Origin: JACVRM01 sp046262315
GTDB lineage: Bacteria; Actinomycetota; Thermoleophilia; Gaiellales; Gaiellaceae
Assembly (NCBI GenBank): GCA_046262315.1
Contig: JBHEMZ010000088.1
Span: forward strand, 1 to 9,378
Length of the DNA stretch: 9,378 bases
Reading direction: 5' to 3'
Of the stretch, positions 1 to 5,965 are shown piece after piece (the first letter of the stretch is position 1; each line of letters begins with the position of its first letter). Both the position numbers and the translations under genes were made by a program. The notes under the pieces are model-generated. The model was not told the origin of the DNA. It made no database searches and saw nothing but the letters and a program-made list of their open reading frames with translations.

Positions 1-147
1 CCTTCGCCTGGCTGCATCAGTTCAAGCGGCTGCTCGTCCGTTACGACCGCCGCCACCAGATCCACGAAGCCTTCCTCGCGATCGGCTGCTGTCTCGTCTG
101 CTTCAGGAGGCTCCAGAACTCATTGTGATTCGAGTTCTTAGAGAGCC
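1..147 (+). mobile_element. Right end of an IS5-family-like insertion sequence (partial)
   Basis: The segment holds the 3' end of a transposase gene and about 19 nt of non-coding end after its stop. Read outward on the minus strand, the tip is approximately GGCTCTCTAAGAACTCG (147 to 131), a plausible terminal inverted repeat. The next three bases, TGA at 148-150, fit a TNA-type target duplication as made by some IS5 groups. The boundary is inferred from where hydrolase coding sequence begins on the other strand. The left end of the element is outside the window, so neither the inverted repeat nor the duplication can be confirmed here. Confidence 0.6.
3..128 (+). CDS. IS5-family-like transposase, C-terminal 41 residues (partial)
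   Basis: Only the last 41 codons are in the window; the reading frame is open to the left edge and stops at TGA 126-128. The residues include AWLHQFKRLLVRYDRR near the start and a closing EAFLAIGCCLVCFRRL stretch. This is the pattern seen at the C-terminus of IS5/IS4-type DDE transposases, where the last catalytic acidic residue lies before a basic Arg-rich helix followed by a hydrophobic Ala/Leu/Cys helix. The catalytic residues are upstream of the window, so whether the enzyme is intact cannot be judged. The family assignment is recognition by eye; the IS5 group is uncertain. Confidence 0.7.
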   Translation, partial: FAWLHQFKRLLVRYDRRHQIHEAFLAIGCCLVCFRRLQNSL

Positions 148-235
148 TGAGTTGCGGCTGCCACGTAGCGCTGTTCGTGATGCTGCCGTGGATCAGCACC
201 AAGCGGGGGCCGCGACCGACCGTCCGAACGTGCAT
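148..235 (-). pseudogene. Alpha/beta hydrolase N-terminal fragment, interrupted by the IS
   Basis: Starting from ATG at 235-233, the minus strand encodes about 29 residues resembling the first strand and oxyanion turn of an alpha/beta hydrolase: a short lead MHVRTVGRGP, then LVLIHGSITN with the typical HG motif, then TWQPQ. After that the frame enters the insertion sequence end and reads unrelated residues to a stop. The nucleophile elbow and the rest of the roughly 250-residue fold would lie beyond the IS, outside the window. I infer that the IS landed within codon 29 or so and broke the gene. No clear Shine-Dalgarno precedes the ATG. The substrate is unknown. A small chance remains that this is a spurious open frame. 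Confidence 0.55.
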
Positions 236-236
236 C

Positions 237-259
237 GGAGCATGCTACAAACCTGCTCC
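237..259. promoter_or_regulatory. Inverted repeat GGAGCA-N11-TGCTCC (possible operator)
   Basis: Perfect 6-bp arms at 237-242 and 254-259 are separated by 11 bp, just upstream of the hydrolase fragment start. The geometry fits a dimeric repressor site, but arms this short can occur by chance. No regulator gene is nearby. Confidence 0.2.
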
Positions 260-264
260 AATTC

Positions 265-287
265 GCCGAAGACCAAAGGCTTTCGGC
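265..287. promoter_or_regulatory. Inverted repeat GCCGAA-N11-TTCGGC (possible operator)
   Basis: Perfect 6-bp arms at 265-270 and 282-287 have the same 11-bp spacing as the neighbouring inverted repeat. The right arm overlaps the position expected for the -35 element of the proposed atp promoter, so a bound protein there would interfere with transcription. This is inference from geometry only. Confidence 0.2.
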
Positions 288-308
288 TGTTACAAGCTCT
301 GGTATGCT
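280..308 (+). promoter_or_regulatory. Putative atp operon promoter, extended -10, leaderless
   Basis: TGGTATGCT at 300-308 reads as an extended -10 (TGn followed by TATGCT). The -35 region around 280-286 (CTTTCGG) is poor. The expected start of transcription, 6 to 9 nt after the -10, would fall at 315-317. That coincides with the A of the atpZ ATG, giving a leaderless or near-leaderless mRNA. No Shine-Dalgarno precedes that ATG, which agrees with this reading. Leaderless transcripts are common in actinobacteria. Not experimentally shown. Confidence 0.45.
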
Positions 309-316
309 CGCCCCGC

Positions 317-520
317 ATGAAGGCCGCCGACCGCCCCGCGTTCCAGCCTGCCGGAGCGGGCGCACTGCTCCTCGCCTCCACGGCAGCCTGCATTGGAATC
401 GGAACACTCGTCGGCTGGGCCGCCGGCGCCTGGGGCCTGGGCGCGCTCGGCGGCGCGGTCGTGGGCGTTCCAGCCGGAACATTCGCCGTCTACCGCCGTT
501 ACCGGGGAGCGTTCAGCTGA
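317..520 (+). CDS. atpZ: AtpZ/AtpI-family small membrane protein, first gene of atp operon
   Basis: This 67-residue hydrophobic protein fits the AtpZ/ATPase_gene1 type found at the head of many bacterial F-ATPase operons. It has two predicted membrane helices (about 13-35 and 39-58). The first contains a Gly-rich GIGTLVGWAAG stretch, and the helices are joined by a very short turn and followed by a basic tail (YRRYRG). In other bacteria AtpZ with AtpI is implicated in c-ring assembly and Mg2+/Ca2+ transport. That role is transferred by family, not shown here. I chose ATG 317 because the coding pattern begins there and the upstream promoter predicts a start of transcription at that point. The frame is open further upstream but reads non-membrane, unrelated residues. 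The GTG of the next gene lies 2 nt after this stop. Confidence 0.65.
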   Translation: MKAADRPAFQPAGAGALLLASTAACIGIGTLVGWAAGAWGLGALGGAVVGVPAGTFAVYRRYRGAFS

Positions 521-522
521 CC

Positions 523-906
523 GTGCGGGCGTTCGCGACCCCGAGGCCGCTCCCGGGCCGTCTCCTGCCCATTGCGGCAGCGGCCACCGTTATCGTGCTC
601 GCGCTGCCGGTGTTCCTGCTCGCCGGCTGGGATGCCGCCGCCTGGGCGCTCGTCGCCGTGCTCTGGTCCGGCGGGCAGCTCCTCGGCCTGCTGCTGACGC
701 GCCTCGAGCTCGGCGCCGATAACCTCGCCGGCTCTGGCGTGGTCGCTGTGGGGATGATGTTTCGTGGCGTTGCCGTGATGGCGGTGCTGCTCGCTGTCGC
801 CGCCTCCGACGGAACGCTCGCTCTCGCCGCCGCGCTCCTCTACGGGCTGGCCTACACGCTCGAGCTCGCGCTCTCGGTCGCCAGCTACTTCGGGAGTCCG
901 GCATGA
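523..906 (+). CDS. atpI: ATP synthase subunit I-like membrane protein
   Basis: A 127-residue protein starts at GTG 523, with GGGGAG about 13 nt upstream. Four hydrophobic segments are visible (about 14-34, 37-58, 70-93 and 97-122). A conserved-looking Arg81 sits in the third (GMMFRGV) and Glu114 in the fourth. Size, topology and position directly before atpB fit the AtpI/subunit I family. Its members assist assembly of the c-ring and are not part of the finished enzyme. Sequence similarity within this family is low, so the call rests mostly on context. The last codon overlaps the atpB start by 4 nt (ATGA), a sign of translational coupling. An open frame extends upstream to 304 but overlaps atpZ and has no membrane character there. 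Confidence 0.65.
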   Translation: MRAFATPRPLPGRLLPIAAAATVIVLALPVFLLAGWDAAAWALVAVLWSGGQLLGLLLTRLELGADNLAGSGVVAVGMMFRGVAVMAVLLAVAASDGTLALAAALLYGLAYTLELALSVASYFGSPA

Positions 907-1766
907 AGCGCCTCGTCGCCGCCCTCAGCCTCGCTGCCCTCGCGCTTCCCGGGCCTGCGCTCGCCAAGGGCGAGTTTCACCCCGAGGAGGAATTCGAGCT
1001 GCACGAGTGGGTGCCCATCCACCTCGGCCCGCTCGACCTCTCGATCAACAAGGCGGTCGTCTACCTGCTGCTCGGGTGCCTCTGCACCATCCTGATCGGC
1101 TGGATCCTGATGCGGTTTCGGCTCTCCACGGACCCGGACCGCCGCCAGACGGTGGGCGAGTGGGTCTACGAAATCGCGCAGGAGCAGGTTGCCGAGCAGG
1201 GACTTCCCTCCAAGGCGATGCGGCTCTGGTTCCCCTACGTCGCCTCGCTAATGCTCTTCATCTGGGTCGTGAACATGCTCGGCTTCGTCCCGCTGCCGCT
1301 CACCGGCGAGACGTACGAGCTCCTCGGCGTAGAGATCCCCGTCTGGGGCATCTACGCGGCCACTTCTCAGCTCTCCGTCACGCTCGGGCTTGCGCTGCTC
1401 ACATTCGTCTTCACGCACGTCGAGGGGGTGCGCTTCAACGGCCCCAGGCGCTACTTCACGAGCTGGATCCCGGATGTTCCGAAGGTCATGCTGCCGCTGA
1501 TCGTCCCGCTCGAGATCCTCGGCCAGTTCATGCGGCTCATCTCGCTCTCCGTGCGGCTATTCGCGAACATGCTCGCGGGCCACATTTTGATTCTCACGTT
1601 CATCGGCCTGATCTTCGTGTTCGAATCGCTCTTCGCCATCCCGGTCGTCCTGTTCTCGGCCGTGTTCTACGCCTTCGAGGTCCTCATCGTCGTGTCGATC
1701 CAGGCATTCATCTTCGCCGCCCTGTCCGCGATCTATATCGGCTCGGCGATCGAGCCCGAACACTAG
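903..1766 (+). CDS. atpB: F-type ATP synthase subunit a
   Basis: This 287-residue polytopic protein forms the stator half of the proton channel. The essential arginine is R218 in LSVRLFANMLAGH, matching E. coli Arg210. Gln267 in QAFIF matches E. coli Gln252, and His227 occupies the place of E. coli Glu219. The first 21 residues (MKRL, then an Ala/Leu core, then PALA) look like a cleavable Sec signal. The next part, 22-47, is acidic and should face outward. Five or six further membrane helices follow. Glu259 is eight residues before Gln267, whereas in most a subunits the ionisable residue is seven before it, so this helix may carry a one-residue insertion. The start overlaps atpI by 4 nt; atpE follows after 9 nt. 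Confidence 0.95.
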   Translation: MKRLVAALSLAALALPGPALAKGEFHPEEEFELHEWVPIHLGPLDLSINKAVVYLLLGCLCTILIGWILMRFRLSTDPDRRQTVGEWVYEIAQEQVAEQGLPSKAMRLWFPYVASLMLFIWVVNMLGFVPLPLTGETYELLGVEIPVWGIYAATSQLSVTLGLALLTFVFTHVEGVRFNGPRRYFTSWIPDVPKVMLPLIVPLEILGQFMRLISLSVRLFANMLAGHILILTFIGLIFVFESLFAIPVVLFSAVFYAFEVLIVVSIQAFIFAALSAIYIGSAIEPEH

Positions 1767-1775
1767 GAGGAATCC

Positions 1776-2045
1776 GTGCTCGCACTCATCACGCCCCTGC
1801 TCGCACAGTCGGACAACGCCGCCGACGCCGGCAAGGCGATCGCGCTGGCGCTCGGCGTCGGCCTCGGCGCTCTCGGCGCCGGTGTCGGCATCGGCAACAT
1901 CTTCGGCTCGATGATCCAGGCCGTCGCCCGCCAGCCCGAGCTGCGCGGCGAGCTCCAGGGCATCCAGTGGCTCGGCTTCGCCCTCACCGAGGCGGTCGTT
2001 TTCTACGGCCTGCTAGGCAGCCTGCTCGCCTACGTCCTCGTGTGA
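1776..2045 (+). CDS. atpE: F-type ATP synthase subunit c (rotor ring)
   Basis: An 89-residue two-helix hairpin protein whose oligomer forms the proton-driven rotor. It starts at GTG 1776, behind a strong AGGAGGA Shine-Dalgarno at 1766-1772. The first helix has the Gly/Ala repeat (GVGLGALGAGVGIG, about 27-40) used for tight ring packing. The polar loop is ARQPE (51-55). The ion-carrying carboxylate is Glu72 in ALTEAVVFYG. The next residue is Ala73 and position 39 is Ile, so the Ser and Gln that ligate sodium in Na+-type rings are missing; I infer proton specificity. The protein begins with about 20 extra residues before the first helix. It is one of the most expressed subunits, which fits the strong ribosome site. 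Confidence 0.95.
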   Translation: MLALITPLLAQSDNAADAGKAIALALGVGLGALGAGVGIGNIFGSMIQAVARQPELRGELQGIQWLGFALTEAVVFYGLLGSLLAYVLV

Positions 2046-2049
2046 GCCG

Positions 2050-2583
2050 ATGACGCCGCTGCTCGCAGACTCCGGCCTCATCAAGGTCATCCCGGGCCTG
2101 ATGGTCTGGACCATCGTCGCCTTCGGGCTGACGTTCTTCGTGCTCAAGCGCTGGATCTTCGGGCCCGTGCAGAATGCGATCGACCAGCGCCGGGACCGCA
2201 TCCGCGAGGCGCTCTACGAGGCCGACCGCGCACGCGATGAGGCCCGGAAGATGCTCGAGGAGCACCGCAGCCTGATCGGCCGGGCACGCGGGGAGGCGGA
2301 GAACATCCTCTCCGACGCGCGCCGCGTCGCTGACGCGCAGCGCGAGCGGGCCCGCGAGGAGGTCGAGGAGGACCGCCAGCGCCGCTTGGAGGAGACGCGG
2401 CGCCAGATCGAGGCCGAGACACGGCGGGCGCTCGAGCAGATCCGCGCCGAGGTGGCCGACCTCACCCTCGTCGCCACCAGCCGCGTGACCGGCAAGGTGC
2501 TCGACCAAGAGGACCACCAGCGGCTGATCCGCGACGCCATCTCGGACCTCGACTTCTCCGTGCTCGAGCGCGAGGCGCGCTAG
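2050..2583 (+). CDS. atpF: F-type ATP synthase subunit b (peripheral stalk)
   Basis: This 177-residue protein has one membrane helix near the N-terminus (about 12-34) followed by a long charged coiled coil (about 40-150) rich in Arg, Glu and Ala. The short C-terminal part (VATSRVTGKVLDQEDHQRL and onward) is the delta-binding end. The protein links subunit a in the membrane to the delta/alpha head and resists rotor torque. The length is normal for a homodimeric b subunit, and no second b or b' gene is present, so a b2 stalk is likely. ATG 2050 follows the atpE stop by 4 nt without a clear Shine-Dalgarno, suggesting translational coupling to the heavily translated atpE. Confidence 0.95.
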   Translation: MTPLLADSGLIKVIPGLMVWTIVAFGLTFFVLKRWIFGPVQNAIDQRRDRIREALYEADRARDEARKMLEEHRSLIGRARGEAENILSDARRVADAQRERAREEVEEDRQRRLEETRRQIEAETRRALEQIRAEVADLTLVATSRVTGKVLDQEDHQRLIRDAISDLDFSVLEREAR

Positions 2584-2589
2584 CAGCCA

Positions 2590-3132
2590 ATGGCTGTCGC
2601 GCAGCGCATCTACGCCTCGGCGCTCTTCGACGCGGCACGCGACCGCGGCGCTCTCGAGGAGGTGCGCCGCGAGCTCGGCCAGTTCGTCCAGACGCTCGGA
2701 CAGGTTCCTGAGCTCGGCGCGGTGCTGCGGAACCCCCAGCTCGATCCCCGCGCGAAGACGGCCATTCTCGACGACCTGCTGCGCGGATCTCACGAGCTGG
2801 TGCGCAACTTCCTCCTCGTCGTCGTCGAGAAGGGTCGTGCCGTCGAGATCGAGGCGATGGCCCGCGAGTTTGAGGAGCTCGGCCGGCGCGAGGAGGGCAT
2901 CCTCAATGTCGAGCTGACGACCGCGTTCGAGCTCTCGGACGACGAGCGTCGCTCCATCCTCGAGCAGATCGAGCGCGCCTCCGGCCGCCGCGTGGAGGCG
3001 ACCACCGAGGTGGATCCAAACCTGATCGGCGGCGTCGTGCTCCAGGCCGGGTCGATGCGCCTGGACGCGAGCGTGCGCGGCCGCCTCGAGCGCCTGCGCC
3101 ACGAATTGACCGCTGCTCGACCACGCAACTAG
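2590..3132 (+). CDS. atpH: F-type ATP synthase subunit delta
   Basis: A 180-residue soluble stalk protein that joins subunit b to the top of the alpha/beta head. The N-terminal helical domain opens with AQRIYASALFDAA, the family's usual YA.AL.  start. The C-terminal end carries DPNLIGGVVLQAGS followed by SVRGRLERL, a signature of the delta/OSCP family. Length and position between atpF and atpA are standard; unlike mycobacteria, delta is not fused to a b subunit. ATG 2590 lies 6 nt after the atpF stop, with no strong ribosome site, so coupling is likely. Confidence 0.95.
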   Translation: MAVAQRIYASALFDAARDRGALEEVRRELGQFVQTLGQVPELGAVLRNPQLDPRAKTAILDDLLRGSHELVRNFLLVVVEKGRAVEIEAMAREFEELGRREEGILNVELTTAFELSDDERRSILEQIERASGRRVEATTEVDPNLIGGVVLQAGSMRLDASVRGRLERLRHELTAARPRN

Positions 3133-3148
3133 ACGAAGGAGAGCACCA

Positions 3149-4675
3149 GTGGAGCTACGCCCAGACGAGATCGCGTCGATCCTGCGCCAGCGGATCGAGC
3201 AGTACGACGTCGAGACCGAGCTGGCCGAGGTCGGCACGGTGCTCCAGCTCGGCGACGGCATCGCCCGCGTCCACGGCCTCGAGAACGCCGTGGCCCTCGA
3301 GATGCTCGAGTTCGAGCACGGCGTCACGGGGATCGCGTTCAACCTTGAGGAGTCGAACGTCGGCGCCGCGCTGTTCGGCGATTGGGAGCACGTCAAGGAG
3401 GGCGAGCCGGTCCGTCGCACCGGCCGGGTCGCCAGCGTCCCCGTCGGCGACGCGCTCATCGGTCGCATCGTCGACCCGCTCGGCAACCCGCTCGACGGCC
3501 AGGGGCCGATCGAGACGGACGAGCGCCGCGCGCTCGAGTTCAAGGCGCCGGGGGTCGTCGATCGCCAGCCGGTGAAGGAGCCGATGCAGACCGGCATCAA
3601 GGCGATCGACTCGATGACGAACGTCGGCCGCGGGCAGCGCGAGCTCATCATCGGCGACCGCTCGACCGGCAAGACCGCGATCCTCGTCGACACCATCCTG
3701 AACCAGCGCGGCGAGGACATGATCTGCGTCTACGTGGCCATCGGCCAGAAAGCCTCGACGGTCGCGCAGGTCTACGAGCGGCTACGCGACGCGGGGGCGA
3801 TGGAGTACACGATCATCGTCATGGCGCCGGCCTCGGAGGCCGCGCCGATCAAGTGGATGGCTCCGTTCGCCGGCTGTGCGATGGGCGAGTATTTCCTCTA
3901 CGACGGCCGCCACGCGCTCTGCATGTACGACGACCTGTCGAAGCACGCCGACGCGTACCGCCAGATGTCGCTGCTGCTGCGCCGCCCGCCCGGTCGCGAG
4001 GCCTTCCCGGGCGACGTCTTCTACCTGCACTCCCGTCTGCTCGAGCGCGCGTGCAAGCTCTCCGACGAGCTCGGCGGCGGGTCGCTGACGGCGTTGCCGC
4101 TCATCGAGACGCAGGCCGGCGACCTCTCGTACATCCCGACGAACGTGATCTCGATCACGGACGGCCAGATCTTTCTCGAGTCCGACCTCTTCTTCTCCGG
4201 GGTACGCCCGGCCATCGACGTCGGCCGCTCGGTCTCACGCGTGGGCTCGAGCGCGCAGACGAAGGCGATGAAGAAGGTTGCCGGCCGTCTCCGCCTCGAC
4301 CTCGCGCAGTACCGCGAGCTGGAGGCGTTCGCGCAGTTCGGCTCCGAGCTGGATGCCGCGACACAGCGCACGCTCGCGCGGGGCGAGCGCCTGGTGAAGA
4401 CGCTCAACCAGCCGCAGTACGCGCCCTGGCCGGTGGAGGAGCAGGTCGTCGCCATCTACGCGGGCATCAACGGACACCTCGACGAGATCCCCGTCGCGGA
4501 CGTGTCACGCTTCCAGGACGAGCTCCGCGAGCGCCTGCGGGCCGAGGGCACGATCTACGAGGCGATCCGCGAGACGGGCGACCTCACGGGCGAGACGACG
4601 GAGAAGCTGGACGCGGAGATCGGTCGCTCCAAGGACGCCTTCGCTTCGAGCGCGGAGCAGCCGGTCGCGGCATGA
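3149..4675 (+). CDS. atpA: F-type ATP synthase subunit alpha
   Basis: This 508-residue protein alternates with beta in the F1 hexamer and binds a non-catalytic nucleotide. GTG 3149 follows AAGGAGAG with good spacing. The order is: N-terminal beta-barrel (to about 95), P-loop nucleotide domain, C-terminal helical domain. The P-loop is GDRSTGKT at 169-176, where many alpha subunits have GDRQTGKT; Lys175 and Thr176 are kept. PGREAFPGDVFYLHSRLLER (281-300) is a family hallmark. Arg364 in VSRVGSSAQTK corresponds to E. coli Arg376, which reaches into the catalytic site of beta. Everything needed for folding and nucleotide binding appears intact. A 62-nt gap with two hairpins separates it from atpG, unlike the tight spacing elsewhere. 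Confidence 0.97.
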   Translation: MELRPDEIASILRQRIEQYDVETELAEVGTVLQLGDGIARVHGLENAVALEMLEFEHGVTGIAFNLEESNVGAALFGDWEHVKEGEPVRRTGRVASVPVGDALIGRIVDPLGNPLDGQGPIETDERRALEFKAPGVVDRQPVKEPMQTGIKAIDSMTNVGRGQRELIIGDRSTGKTAILVDTILNQRGEDMICVYVAIGQKASTVAQVYERLRDAGAMEYTIIVMAPASEAAPIKWMAPFAGCAMGEYFLYDGRHALCMYDDLSKHADAYRQMSLLLRRPPGREAFPGDVFYLHSRLLERACKLSDELGGGSLTALPLIETQAGDLSYIPTNVISITDGQIFLESDLFFSGVRPAIDVGRSVSRVGSSAQTKAMKKVAGRLRLDLAQYRELEAFAQFGSELDAATQRTLARGERLVKTLNQPQYAPWPVEEQVVAIYAGINGHLDEIPVADVSRFQDELRERLRAEGTIYEAIRETGDLTGETTEKLDAEIGRSKDAFASSAEQPVAA

Positions 4676-4693
4676 CGTTTCCCACCGGCATAA

Positions 4694-4710
4694 CTGCGCC
4701 GAAGGCGCAG
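4694..4710 (+). promoter_or_regulatory. Perfect 7-bp hairpin in the atpA-atpG gap
   Basis: CTGCGCC (4694-4700), loop GAA, GGCGCAG (4704-4710). It shares the 8-mer CCGAAGGC (4699-4706) with the left arm of the following hairpin (4716-4723). That 8-mer could alternatively pair with GTCTTCGG at 4740-4747, allowing two competing folds. There is no U-tract, so it is not a standard terminator. It may be a REP-like intergenic palindrome. Confidence 0.55.
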
Positions 4711-4713
4711 CCA

Positions 4714-4749
4714 GACCGAAGGCACGAGCGCTAGCGAGTGTCTTCGGTC
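4714..4749 (+). promoter_or_regulatory. Hairpin that sequesters the atpG start codon
   Basis: GACCGAAGGCAC (4714-4725) pairs with GTGTCTTCGGTC (4738-4749) along 12 positions with a single G-U pair. The loop is GAGCGCTAGCGA. The right arm is exactly the first four codons of atpG, including its GTG start. The structure would block initiation unless opened, for example by ribosomes finishing atpA. Palindromes with an AGCG..AGCGA loop resemble REP-type repeats, so a repeat may have landed at the gene start. No Shine-Dalgarno is visible in the loop. Confidence 0.6.
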
Positions 4750-5622
4750 CAGGACATCAAGCGGCGCGTCCGCTCCGTCAGGAACACGCGCAAGATCACG
4801 AAGGCAATGGAGCTCGTCGCCGGCGCCAAGCTGCGGCGCGCTCAAGCACGCATCGAGGCGATGCGGCCCTACGCCGATCGCATGCAGGAGTTGATGGTCG
4901 GCACCGCGCGCGCCAGCACCTCGCTCCGCGGGCTGCCGCTACTGGAGCGGCGCGAGCCCCGCACCGTGGCGATCCTGCCGCTGACGGGCGACCGGGGACT
5001 CGCCGGTGCGTTCAACGCCCAGATCCTCCGTCGCGCGCTTGGCCTCGAGCGCCGCCTGCGGAACGAGGGCGCCGATGTCGTCTGGCTCGTCGCGGGCAAG
5101 AAGGGGCGCTCGACCCTGCGCTTCCGGCGCTACGAGCTGACCGGAGTCTGGACCGGCTTCTCCGACCGGCCCGCGTACGCGGACGCCCAGACGATCGCCC
5201 ACCGGCTCGCCGAGCTGTACACGGGGGAGGAGGTCGACCAGGTGGTCGTCGTCTACAACCACTTCGAGTCGCCGCTCGTACAGCGCGTGGTCGAGCATGA
5301 GGTGCTGCCGATCCCCGAGGAGGTGTTCGAGGCCGGGGAGGACGAGCGTTCGACCGCGCTCCTGGGCGACTTCATCTACGAGCCCGAGCCCGAGGAGATC
5401 CTGGCCCGCCTGCTGCCCTTCTACCTCGAGACGCAGATCTTCCGCGCGCTCCTCGAGTCGGCCGCCTCCGAGCAGGGAGCCCGTATGACAGCCATGCGCA
5501 ACGCGTCCAAGAACGCCGGCGAGCTGATCGACTCGCTCACGCTCGCCATGAACCGCGCCCGCCAGGCCGAGATCACGCAGGAGATCCTCGAGGTCGTGGC
5601 CGGCGCCGACGCACTCCGTTAA
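4738..5622 (+). CDS. atpG: F-type ATP synthase subunit gamma (central shaft)
   Basis: A 294-residue shaft protein that turns inside the alpha/beta head. The N-terminal helix has VRNTRKITKAMELVAGAKL (about 14-32) and the C-terminal helix has NASKNAGELIDSL, then RARQAEITQEILEV. These are the two conserved halves of the antiparallel coiled coil; a Rossmann-like middle (about 75-220) lies between them. GTG 4738 is chosen because it gives the same N-terminal length as E. coli gamma and no other start is near. The start codon lies in a 12-bp hairpin and has no obvious ribosome site. The TAA stop at 5620-5622 belongs to the adjacent intergenic repeat. The expected next genes, atpD and atpC, are absent. 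Confidence 0.96.
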   Translation: MSSVQDIKRRVRSVRNTRKITKAMELVAGAKLRRAQARIEAMRPYADRMQELMVGTARASTSLRGLPLLERREPRTVAILPLTGDRGLAGAFNAQILRRALGLERRLRNEGADVVWLVAGKKGRSTLRFRRYELTGVWTGFSDRPAYADAQTIAHRLAELYTGEEVDQVVVVYNHFESPLVQRVVEHEVLPIPEEVFEAGEDERSTALLGDFIYEPEPEEILARLLPFYLETQIFRALLESAASEQGARMTAMRNASKNAGELIDSLTLAMNRARQAEITQEILEVVAGADALR

Positions 5623-5854
5623 CGGGGGGAACCCCGTGGTTCTCTAACGGGGGAACCCCTGGTTCCCCCGTCGGCCCCCTCCTTGCGGGCGTTCGGTCAG
5701 GGTTCGGGTGTTGGCGGAGCCGGCGGCTCGCGGTCTGGTTCCACCGTTGCCTGATTGTTGGTGAGCCTCCGCCGGGCGGAGCCCGGCGCCGGCGCCGGCT
5801 CTTGGGGTCTCACCGATTGCCGCCTGATTGGGAACCTGCGGTTCCCTAGCCCTC
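5619..5854 (+). repeat. Intergenic structured repeat, copy A
   Basis: About 236 nt following atpG and related along its whole length to the segment 7021-7240. It opens with TTAACGGGGG, whose TAA is the atpG stop, then has a partial and a complete copy of a GGGGAACC hairpin unit. Next come the shared blocks CTCCTTGCGGGCG, GTTGGCGGAGCCGGC and GGTGAGCCTCC. An outer stem pairs 5758-5765 with 5809-5816; it encloses an 8-bp hairpin at 5770-5777/5781-5788 with loop GGA. The 3' hairpin is GGGAACC-TGC-GGTTCCC at 5830-5846. Open frames across it are not conserved between copies, so I treat it as non-coding. It fills most of the 343-nt atpG-dppC gap. Confidence 0.8.
5647..5671 (+). terminator. 11-bp GC-rich hairpin after atpG (terminator candidate)
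   Basis: ACGGGGGAACC (5647-5657), loop CCT, GGTTCCCCCGT (5661-5671), perfectly paired. A weaker hairpin, ACGGGG/CCCCGT (5622-5627/5632-5637), precedes it. The position right after the last atp gene suits a transcription stop, but no T-run follows, only pyrimidine-rich sequence. It is identical in repeat copy B. Confidence 0.5.
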
Positions 5855-5875
5855 TGCCTCAACAGTGGTTCGGAT

Positions 5876-5904
5876 TTGCGATAAGGGGTGTAAGTCGCTA
5901 AGGT
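5876..5904 (+). promoter_or_regulatory. Possible promoter for the dppC-like gene
   Basis: TTGCGA (5876-5881) and TAAGGT (5899-5904) are 17 bp apart, in the non-repeat part of the gap before the dppC-like gene. Matches to the sigma-70 consensus are partial. A Shine-Dalgarno GGAGG at 5949-5953 lies 12 nt before the ATG. This supports transcription separate from the atp operon but is weak evidence. Confidence 0.3.
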
Positions 5905-5965
5905 ACTGACGCGGGCTCTGTGCCCGGCACGATTCGGCAGACGACAACGGAGGTATATTCCCGCC

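Noticed and set aside
304..522. Upstream extension of atpI to an ATG at 304
   Set aside because: It would overlap all of atpZ in another frame and adds Arg/Pro-rich residues unlike a membrane protein N-terminus; GTG 523 fits the family length.
1007..2053. 348-codon plus-strand open frame over atpB and atpE
   Set aside because: Overlaps two certain genes and is Arg/His/Pro-rich with no fold signature.
1984..3720. Long open frame of 578 codons on the minus strand across atpF, atpH and atpA
   Set aside because: It is antisense to three intact, well-conserved genes in high-GC DNA, where stop codons are rare in the shadow frame. Its residues are low-complexity Arg/Ser/Leu-rich with no recognisable domain.
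3382..4734. 450-codon plus-strand open frame inside atpA
   Set aside because: Same strand, other frame of atpA; an Arg/Ala/Gly/Pro-rich composition typical of a frame-shifted GC-rich gene.
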